From the NCBI GenBank assembly GCA_015680905.1, contig CM027378.1:72755501-72819500 (forward strand): 64,000 nucleotides of DNA, written 5' to 3'. Origin of the DNA: Coptis chinensis (lineage: Eukaryota; Streptophyta; Magnoliopsida; Ranunculales; Ranunculaceae). Positions within the stretch are counted from its first letter, which is position 1. Each line of letters opens with the position of its first letter. A program made the translations under genes and the position numbers. Below are positions 55,980 to 64,000 of the stretch, in pieces. The notes under the pieces were generated by a model that did no database searches, had not been told where the DNA came from, and was given only the letters and a program-made list of their open reading frames with translations.

Positions 55980-56846
55980 CGAAAAACGACTAAAAAGGGT
56001 ATCGAACTTTACAAGTTTTGACGAATATGGGGACTTTTTTTTTTTTTTGTTCAAATTGGAGACCAAACTTTTTAATTTTTACAATGTGGGACATGTGTAA
56101 CATCTATATCTTAATATTCAAGCTCCCACAAAGAGTATTTTTGGACCTTAATTAAAATTCCACGTCATCTCTTATTATAATTGGAATTGCTCTTCTATTT
56201 AAAAACCGAAATCTTTTTTTACAACAGGAATTTCTCTCCTATTATAACGGAAATTCTTCTCCTATTAAAACAAATTCTATCACTTATAATTAAAGCGGGA
56301 ATCATTCTCCTATTAAAATGAGAATTCATCCTCTATTGAAAAGGAAAAATCTAACATATCTAATTAAAACGAGAATTATTCTCCTATTAAAACAGGATCT
56401 CTCTCCCAATTGAAAAAATGGATTTTTTAAACTTAATTAAAATTTTATTTAAAACAATTTGTTAGAAAATTAAAATGGGTTAGCAACTACGATAGTAGTC
56501 CCAATTTTATATAAAAAAAAATCTAAATGTTTTCAAAAGAGTCGGTGCGTATGCACGGGCCTACAAGCTAGTGACATCTAAATTTCTCACATGGTGTTTC
56601 ACAATTCGAATTAATTTATATGGTCATGAGGTTGTAGCATGGATATACTTTGATAAGAAAGTGTATAACAATGTATGTAACTTGTGAATTATGAAATGCT
56701 GTGTGAGAAATTTAGACTACATGTGTAACTAGTCCCCAAATTGCAAAAATTAAAAAGTCGTCCAAAAAAAAAAAAAAAAAAAAAAAAGTTTAGTCCCCAT
56801 ATTGTCAAAATTTGTAAAATTCAATACCCTTTTTAATCTTTTTTCG
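55980..56846. mobile_element. Mutator-type MITE with 9-bp target duplication, split by Helitron F
   Basis: Perfect 9-bp target duplication ACTAGAAAA (55971-55979, 56847-56855). Terminal inverted repeats of about 120 bp: left CGAAAAACGACTAAAAAGGG, right (inverted) CGAAAAAAGATTAAAAAGGG, then 'aatatggggac' in both. An inner inverted pair (aaatttctcaca / tgtgagaaattt) continues the palindrome. No ORF. Without Helitron F the element is about 398 bp. Confidence 0.85.
56103..56571 (+). mobile_element. Non-autonomous Helitron F (469 bp)
   Basis: Starts TCTATATCTTAATATTC after A (56102) and ends with hairpin GTGCGTATGCAC, then GGGCCTACAAG and CTAG (56568-56571) before T (56572). Contains repeated 'attcttctcctattaaaa'-like units. 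The opposite arm of the host MITE (about 56700-56725) preserves the uninterrupted sequence, proving the exact insertion point. Confidence 0.9.
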
Positions 56847-57124
56847 ACTAGAAAATAAGGATGGATCAAGAATTAGCCTGCGATCTCTATGGATTTTCAG
56901 ATAGTGACAACGAGAACCGGACTTGAATGGAATAATGAAAATGAAAACAGGAAAGAACACGTTTTAATCTTTCAAGTGTTCGTGTATTTTAAAGGTTGAT
57001 TATAAACCTACTATTTTGAGTATTTTCAATCGGGGCGTGCTAATAAGTAATAACATAAGATGGCAATTCGTGTCTTTTTTACTTAAAAGCAATTTTAGAG
57101 CATTTCAACGCTGATAATGTAATG

Positions 57125-59868
57125 TCATTTTAATCCCTCCCCAAGACCCCATATAAACGATGGCTTGTAATATTTCAACATTTCCCAATTGTTCTTGTAG
57201 TACTTAGTCCTCATGAACTTAGCAAACCTTTTCTCTCCATTTAGAATCTGCCAGCCCAGTTTCATAAGCATACACATATTTACTTCTTTAAGCCTTTTGA
57301 GACCTAGCCCCCCCTCATCAAGGGGTTTACACCATTTATCCCAACTCACTGTAATGGATTTTATCACCATGGCATCCCCAGACCACAGAAAATTTCTCAT
57401 TAGTCATTACCGTTTCTGCTTCCTTGATCAAACTAGCTGGCCATTTGTAAATGGACATATTATATATAGGAATACTACTCAAAACAGATTTGATTAGGAC
57501 CACCCTTCCTTGAAAAAAAAGTACCTTGCCAGCCCAACTACTAATTCTTTTCTTGATTTTATCTAACACACACCTTAGAGCTGCATGAGTTACTCTTCCT
57601 TGCACAATTGGCACCCCCCAAATATCTCTGGGGAAAGGCTCCAGAAGTAATACCCAGGTCTTGCACAATCTGATCTATTCTTGTATGATGGATGCCCCCA
57701 GTAAAGAGTTTACTCTTTTCCTTGCTGACACACTGCCCAGAAATCTTCTCATAGTTTTTCAACAATTCAGCTATGTACCTTAAGCCTCTTCTATCTCCTT
57801 TCACAAAGATAAATATGTCGTCAGCAAATAGAAGATGACTAGGCCCGGGAACTTCTTTGATTGTGACCATTGGCTTCGTGCAGCCTTGCTCTCTCTAGAA
57901 GTTTACCCCTTCTCAACACATCCTCTGCCAGTGTGGAAAGTAATGGTGACAATGGGTCTCCCTGCCTTAGACCCCTCCCTACACCAAAATATCCACACGG
58001 TCCTCCATTAACCAAGACTGATGTTTTTGCAGTTTTAATGATGCAAAACACCCAATCGATCCACCTCTGCTCAAATCCAAACCGTACCAAGACCACATGT
58101 AAAATCTCCCAACTGAGGGTGTCATACGCCTGTCAGATATCCACTTTGATGGCAACATTACCCCCGTGTCTCTTCTTTCTCACTCCATTAGCCATCTCCG
58201 AAGAGAGTCCACTATTGGACTGGATGCACCTCCCCTGTATGAAGCCAGCTTGTTCGGGCGATACTAGCTTAGTAATCACCTTGCATGGCCTCATTGAATC
58301 ACCTTTGAGATCACTTTCATTGTCAGGTTTCCCATGGAAATGGGTCTAAACTTAGATAACTTCCTTTCCTCTTTCTCCTTCGGGATTCATGTCAGAAAGT
58401 ACGAATTTAAACCACCTGTCAACTGGCATTCAACAAAAAAAGATACAAATATCCCATTTGATAATGGACCAACACTGCTCATAGAACACTCCATTAAACC
58501 CATCCGGTCCTGGCGAGCTACTCTTGTTTATGGAAAAAACAGCATTCTCTATCTCCTTGAAATCTGGTATACTTATCAGCTCTATGTTATCATCTTCAGT
58601 AACTAGTTTTGGAACCAGTTCCCGTAACTGTTCATCCATCTGAACTTCCTTCTCTTTGAATTTATCTTCAAAAAACTTGACTATAAATTCAGCTATTTGT
58701 TCTTGCTCATTCAATGCTTGATCATCCTCACTAGTTATCTCTTATATCATTGAACCACCCAATCTCATCTTGTATAGAGAGTGAAAATATGCTGAATTTC
58801 TCACTCCCTCATCAAGTCATCATACCATTTATTCCTGGATTTCTGTTTAACAAGAGACTCCTTATTGTTTAGAGCCACTTCCAAAAGATTTTCCGCTTGA
58901 ATAGCTAAATATTCCATGTTTTCATCATCAGGGTCAGCTTCTGCTTGCTACTGTAACTGAAATAGCTCTTGTTGTGCTTTTATAATGTTAGTATATGTAT
59001 GACCAAATACCTCTCTATTCCATGTCTTAAGCTCTTGTTTCAATCTTTTCAGTTTAACCGCCTTTACAAATAATGGCTTACCCAACAACTCTTGACTCCG
59101 GCTGCTCTTTACCACTTCCATAAAACCCTTATGTTGTGTCCAACAATTGTTAAATCGAAAGGGAATGTTCTTCGGCTTAGGAACATGTACACAATGCCCA
59201 GTGAGGGAGGCATGATCAGATCCTAACCTAGAACCCACTTTGTAGCTCCAACCCGCATACTTCAAACACCACGCATTATTAAAGAAACATCTGTCTAGCT
59301 TACAGTATATTCTCTTAATGCCCTTTTGATTATTGCACCATGTAGTTTCAAGTCCTACATAAGGACTCTCCATCAGATCACATTTACTCACCCCTTCATG
59401 AAACTCATTCACCGCTATTCTCACAGGAGGTCTGCCACCTTTTTTCTCTTCATTGGCTAGGACCACATTGAAGTCACCAACTACCAACCAAGGTGCATTG
59501 GTATTGATGCTCTCTAATTCTCTCCAAATCCCCCTCTGTTGAACAAGAGGACACTTAGCATGCACAAAAGTAACTATAGCTCCATTCCACTCAACAGTGA
59601 TTTGTTGATCAGAACTAAACAACAGTCTAACCACTACATCCCTTCTAGTGATCACCCATAAATTTCCCACATGGTCATGGGAACCATTATGTATGACAGC
59701 ATCATTGTACATATTTAAACCAAGTCTTTCAATATTACTCACCGTAGGCTTGATTTTAGGTTCAGCCAGACAAAGAATCTCTGGATTGTGCCCTTTAACC
59801 AAATCCTTTATTCTATCAACTGCTCTATCTTTCCGAACTCCCCGCACATGCCAAAATGACGTCCTCAT
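57125..59868 (-). pseudogene. LINE 3 ORF2: endonuclease-reverse transcriptase (3'-truncated)
   Basis: Endonuclease 59868-58948 is one open frame of 306 codons: MRTSFWHVRGVRKDRAVDRI, LAEPKIK, VVGDFNVVLANEEK, IYCKLDRCFFN, and GSDHASL at the catalytic SDH site. Reverse transcriptase follows: SINKSSSPGPDGFNGVFYEQ (about 58550), LRQGDPLSPLL (about 57950), LLFADDIFIF (about 57840), then the thumb to PSFIWGLGEG at 57125. Several frame changes occur between 58714 and 57660. ORF2 overlaps the ORF1 end by about 44 bases. RNase H is missing. Confidence 0.87.
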
Positions 59869-61676
59869 TTAGAAACTGAAGGGGTGGTTTTTTGTGGGTC
59901 CTAACTTCAGAGTTAGCATCCCTTTTCTTCTTATTATTGTCATTCTTCCTCTGCACTGTTCTATTTGTTACGCCTCGTTGAATTAACAAACTGTCGGCTT
60001 CCTCATCAGCTAAATCTTCCCAGATTTCATTAACACCACCGGCATCACCATCATTCTGAGTCATTGACCTCACCTCACCTCCATCCTCTAATGCAGAGAA
60101 GTTGTTTCTTACTGGACATTCAGGACTTACAGGTTTAGCAATCACATTGGGACTGACCTGTCTCACCACATGATCCTCCTCATTTCTAGAGATAGAGGCC
60201 ACCGGGGCGATAGTCTCATGTGTTTCAATATTCACGTGCGATGGAGAATCATATTCTTGTGGCTCAGCATCCTTGTGGCATGGATTTAAAATGTCTTGTG
60301 TAACAGGGTCCATATCAACAGTAACATCTGATAGAACAGCAAACGAGTTCTGGAGCCGTGCAAAGGGAGTGCTAGGAGTATTAGCCTGGGGGTTTTGAAT
60401 AGAATCACCAAAGGCACAAGAAGTGACCAACGAGGTTGCCATATTCTGAGGCAGTGCCGGAATGCCAACCGTGGGTGCAACAACAATAGATTCTAAGACA
60501 CCACCCTCCACAGCACAGGAGGTATAAGGTTCAGCTAAGACTCACCACACCACTTCAGTGTTGTCTTTAGATCCCGATGTTCCTTCATCAGCAGTTGACA
60601 AGATAGGCCTGTTCTTCTTCTTCCATCTATTTTTCTGATTCTTTGACATGTTTGGATAAAAAATGGAAGGTTCATTTGCATGAGCGTCACTGTTAGTCTT
60701 TTCTTTGTCCTTAGCTAGATCATTTTTCAGAGAGAAACATTCAACTCCTGAGTGTCACACAGTTTTGCACTGATTGCAAAATTCGGGGGTTCTGCCCAGT
60801 TCAATTTTTTGCCAAAACGCTACGCCAAATTTCTTCAATTCAACCCAAATTCTATCTGCTATTTTAGCAGACATATCAATATCCTCTAAAACACTTGCAA
60901 AATAATCAAGTTCTCTTTTTGCAGTAGTCTTGTCAACATGTAAAGGTCGACTGAGAGCCTTTCCCATTGCAAGGATGTTACGAACCTGCCGATATTCCAT
61001 GCTGAGTCCTGGAAAGTGCACCCAAACTAGCGGCGTGAGATTGTAGTTCTTTCTCTGTTGAGAAGTTGGGTGACGACTTGTTAAGTCTGAGAACATGCTT
61101 GTCTACCATCCAGGTGCCACGCTTTGGAGTAATCACTCTGTTCTGCAAATCTGAACATGATATTATTGATATAACCCCTACCCAGTGGAGTCATCTGCCA
61201 TTCCCCAGTTGGATTCCACAAGTGCTTAACCACTTGTTTGACTCTATCGGATTTGATTTGCTTTAAGTCTAATCTACCAACAAGAGAAAATTTACAGAAT
61301 TCCAAACCCTTTTCTACCTCATCGTCAATGAGCTCGATTGTGGGAAACTCACCTTGTCTTCCTGGGGTAGGTAATGAAGATGTATTAATATTGCGAGCAT
61401 ATTTGGGTCTTGTGGCGTACTGGCGTTGGCATAAGATTGCTTAGTAGCAGCATCATTACCGGATGGCGCTTCAGCAACAACAGGTTGAGCAATTGGAGGA
61501 ACTAGAGAACGTTCTACCTGTGAAGCATCTGATATAGTGATTTGTACCACTTGTAAAGCTTGAGCGTCAGCAAGAATTGATTGTTCAACTTGAGGAGTGG
61601 TTTGAACATAGGAGAAGGATCCATGACCAAGATGATCGGAAGAGAGTGATTTGTAAGTTTTCCCTCCAAGAGCCAA
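59825..61676 (-). pseudogene. LINE 3 ORF1: DUF4283 protein
   Basis: Starts MALGGKTYKSLSSDHLGHGS at 61676. DUF4283 is in pieces: FSLVGRLDLKQIKSD, then GRGYINNIMFRF (61305-61081), and NLTPLVWVHFPGLSMEY (61096-60755), then FCNQCKTV, the first cysteines of a zinc knuckle. A basic NLS-like stretch lies near 60620. A long polar C-terminal region (60511-59825) is unbroken and ends overlapping the ORF2 start. Frame changes lie near 61310, 61090 and 60750-60540. Confidence 0.8.
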
Positions 61677-61695
61677 GGCGTATCTCTAAAACAGA

Positions 61696-62570
61696 CTACA
61701 AAAGGAAAGAGACAGACCCACCCTTTAGAGAAAGAGTGAAAACTTTTGTTCTTTTCAAATACCGCATAAATCTTTTAGCCTCTTTCATATTCATTCCTGG
61801 ATTAGGCATACAAACTTGAGCATATATGAAACTCCCTACTGCTAATGCATACGAGATATCTTTCAATTGTTCTTTGGATAGGTAAGCAAATTTAATTTTA
61901 TCACCATTACTAAAAAGTGCATTACCTGGTAAATTGTTGTGCATGCCGGAACTACTTAACACTTTTATTGACATAAGCATTTTGTGAAAGCCACAGTGAT
62001 TTTTATGAGTATAACAAAATGGCTACACCGTATGTCACTTCTTGCTAGTAGAATATCATCAACATATATTACCATAATAAATAAATTTGCTCCCACTGAT
62101 CTTATGATATAAACATTGATCCACGTTAATTTAACTTAAAACCAAAATAGGCAATAACGTGATCAAACTTTAAATACCACTGACGAGATGTCTGCTTTAA
62201 GCCATAGATGGATTCCTCAACTTGCAAATCAAATGTTCTGTGTCTTTGGACTCAAAACCCTGAGGTTGCCACTATAGAAAGTATCTTGAATGTTGCCATT
62301 CAGAAAACCCAACTTAATATCCATCTGGTGTAACTCTAAATCATAATGAGCTACAAGTGTCATAATAAGTCTTCTCTTTATAATAAATGCCTTTCTTGTG
62401 AGTAAAGTCTTGACTCCTTTACGCAATTCGATAAGATCTCGAACGTCATTGTCTTTTACATATACTTTAATTCATTTAACATGACATTCATCCAATCTAA
62501 AGAGAGCACTTTGTTTGGCTTGAACGAAAATAATAGAATTATTTTCAGTTCCGATATCAAATTCATACTC
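61696..62570 (-). mobile_element. Ty1/copia pol remnant
   Basis: Minus-strand pieces of a copia-type reverse transcriptase: VAHYDLELHQMDIKLGFLNG (about 62340) and the C-terminal part with SYALAVGSFIYAQVCMPNPG (about 61830), MRYLKRTK. No LTRs are recognised. Old and broken in several places; LINE 3 lies directly against its downstream end. Confidence 0.8.
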
Positions 62571-62631
62571 TTAGAAATACACTATAATTTCCTTAAATAG
62601 CTAGTTAAGGAAATTATAGTGTATTTCTAAG
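62570..62631. repeat. Perfect hairpin with 27-bp arms
   Basis: Left arm 62570-62596 (CTTAGAAATACACTATAA...) is exactly complementary to the right arm 62605-62631, with an 8-nt loop (ATAGCTAG). It lies at the edge of the copia remnant. Confidence 0.9.
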
Positions 62632-63480
62632 AACATGATTTCCTTAAATAAGCATTAATATCATGAGTAGGAGCTCCTTGTCAATCAAATGCCCCAAAAG
62701 CACAACCCAATGCCTGCTAGACTACTTATATTTTTAGTCTGAAATGGCAAGCCATTAAAAAAGTCAAAAACTTCAGCAGATTGGCACCGACTACTTGGGA
62801 CCCATTGCTGACATCGCAGTGACCACGGGATCCTTCCCATCAGCAAAATCATCCTTGATCTTTCATAAGCAAAATATTAGTGACACAGAACCTTGAGCAA
62901 AATATAAGGATACCATATGTGAACAGTAGCATACATCAATAAACAATAAAAAGAAACTCTTCATAAACATAACAAGTTATGACCTTTATAAACTATTCCC
63001 CAAAAGAGATTACATAGAAGTTGGGAGAAGCAGATAATCATAGCTATGACATGATACTCCAGGCATGCCCAAATAAAAGTAAATACTGACATACAAGACA
63101 AAAATAACTAATTTCCATACTTATCAAATTGACCATAACTTCTACATCTACATTATATAGCTCCAAAAATGTATATGCTAAGATAAACCATACTCCTGAA
63201 AATTGATGCAACGAGTTACAGCAACACCGTTTCGTTCTACTACGATTCAGAAATTCAGATTCAATAAAGCAAGTAATTGACATCAACCAAAGACAACTTC
63301 CAATCCTTGATACACAATGAAAATTGTGTGATGATAAAATTATACATGGAAAACATCACCATTTATTCTATTTATATCATAAACAACCCATATCAAACAG
63401 AGCTAAGATGCTAAACTAAGATACAGAGCAAGTTAAACATCACAACTAGAACCAAGTACCAAGGCAAGCAGTCCACAAAC
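62632..63480. other. Intergenic DNA downstream of eIF5A fragment 2
   Basis: No gene. The last eIF5A exon would be expected here on the minus strand and was not found. Confidence 0.5.
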
Positions 63481-63806
63481 CTGGGTAAGAAGAGGTTCCT
63501 CAGTTGGGAGCCTCAGATTATCCTCAGTGTTACCATTCTCAGTCAGCGGACTCACCTAAAGCAGAGAATAGAATTTAACTAAGAGTCAAGGCCCAATATA
63601 GACTAGTGAAAGATCTAAGCAGAGGAAAGGAACATACAAATCCATCCTCAGAGATGCCAATCAGCTGACAATCAGTACGGTTCACATGTGGTACCTGCAA
63701 CACAAGTATATACATCAATTTCAAACCTCAAAAGTTGCATACATGCTATCAGTACAAAGAAAATAAAATAATAAACAAAGTGAAAAGGCTTACATCACAA
63801 TTATGG
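63481..63806 (-). pseudogene. eIF5A gene fragment 2
   Basis: Three exon pieces in correct order with clean splice signals: about 63806-63794 (HNCD, ending at GTAAGC); 63694-63638 (VPHVNRTDCQLIGISEDGF); 63555-63481 (VSPLTENGNTEDNLRLPTEE, then PLLTQ). They match the C-terminal OB-fold half of eIF5A. All reading frames shown are open. The upstream exon is cut by a MITE-like GC-rich element at 63814, and no final exon is seen, so a partial, probably dead gene copy is likeliest. A real gene with a distant last exon is possible. Confidence 0.8.
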
Positions 63807-63813
63807 GTAGAGG

Positions 63814-64000
63814 TAGGGGTGTAATACGGGGCGGGTCGGGTCAACTGAGGGTCAAATATTAATGGGGCGGGGCGGGACGGGTCTAGGGGATACAAATCCA
63901 AATTGGTCTCCGATGGGGGCCGGGGTTGAAGTGTAAATATCTTTAATGCATTCATCACCCGACTGTTGGTGGGTTTATAGAGGCGGGTTTTTCATGGTCA
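63814..64000. mobile_element. GC-rich MITE start (hAT-like), cut by window end
   Basis: Begins TAGGGGTGTAATACGGGGC with repeated 'gggcgggtcggg/ggcgggacgggt' units. This composition and start are typical of a widespread plant hAT-type MITE. The right end is outside the window. Confidence 0.5.

Larger units (their letters stand above)
57125..61690 (-). mobile_element. L1-type LINE (LINE 3), 3'-truncated
   Basis: Antisense L1-clade element of a different lineage from LINEs 1 and 2. ORF1 and ORF2 are present, but the element stops at about 57125 inside the zf-RVT region, with no RNase H or A-tail. The 3' part was therefore lost after insertion. Its 5' end (about 61690-61735) abuts a copia remnant. 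Confidence 0.85.

Noticed and set aside
1-64000. CRISPR arrays, bacterial operons, rRNA genes
   Set aside because: None seen; the DNA is plant nuclear, and all direct repeats found are explained by transposons, microsatellites or block duplications.

Overview
The window is nuclear DNA of a flowering plant, most likely a eudicot. The signs are plant gene families (bHLH and B3 transcription factors, AP2/ERF, eIF4A and eIF5A fragments with their introns), AT-rich intergenic DNA and heavy nesting of plant transposons. I cannot name the species. Host coding content is small: the last exon of a bHLH gene at the left edge (247-720, +), a B3-domain gene (about 49944-51340, -) and two partial eIF5A gene copies (54.8-55.1 kb and 63.5-63.8 kb, -). 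Nearly everything else is mobile DNA or gene pieces carried by it.

Layout. 1.6-8.3 kb: an antisense L1-type LINE inside a larger retroposed insertion flanked by a perfect 17-bp target duplication. 9.65-19.16 kb: a fossil Ty1/copia-type LTR element (233-bp LTRs, 5-bp target duplication) with no coding region I can recognise. It holds another LTR-like sequence, which is split by two non-autonomous Helitrons joined head to tail. 19.6-25.85 kb: a second, nearly full-length sense LINE. 26.3-28.7 kb: a 364-bp Helitron, a tRNA-derived SINE and a Helitron carrying a mitochondrial-carrier exon.

28.7-49.8 kb: a large Helitron-rich tract ending in a classic Helitron 3' terminus at 49775. It carries a decayed Rep/PIF1-helicase gene (about 34.4-40.05 kb), an RPA70-like OB-fold gene (41.8-43.9 kb) and an intact 198-codon ORF that looks like a double-stranded-RNA-binding domain plus coiled coil (48298-48894). 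Three copies of one TATA-bearing promoter/leader module (about 32.85, 41.3 and 47.8 kb) lie upstream of these three genes. The tract is also packed with captured host gene fragments: CCCH zinc finger (three copies), COA5/PET191, eIF4A fused to AP2/ERF, and an EC1-like piece.

49.8-57 kb: the B3 gene with a MITE in its first intron, a 2.1-kb element with terminal inverted repeats holding a hAT-type MITE, an eIF5A fragment, and a Mutator-type MITE (9-bp target duplication) split by a 469-bp Helitron. 57.1-61.7 kb: a third LINE, antisense and missing its 3' end. 61.7-62.6 kb: a copia pol remnant, followed by a perfect 27-bp-arm hairpin. The window ends in the second eIF5A fragment and the start of a GC-rich MITE.

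The most notable feature is the three-gene Helitron. Its replicase/helicase, single-strand-binding-like protein and putative dsRNA-binding protein each appear to sit behind a copy of the same promoter. The first two genes are damaged, while the third is still open.
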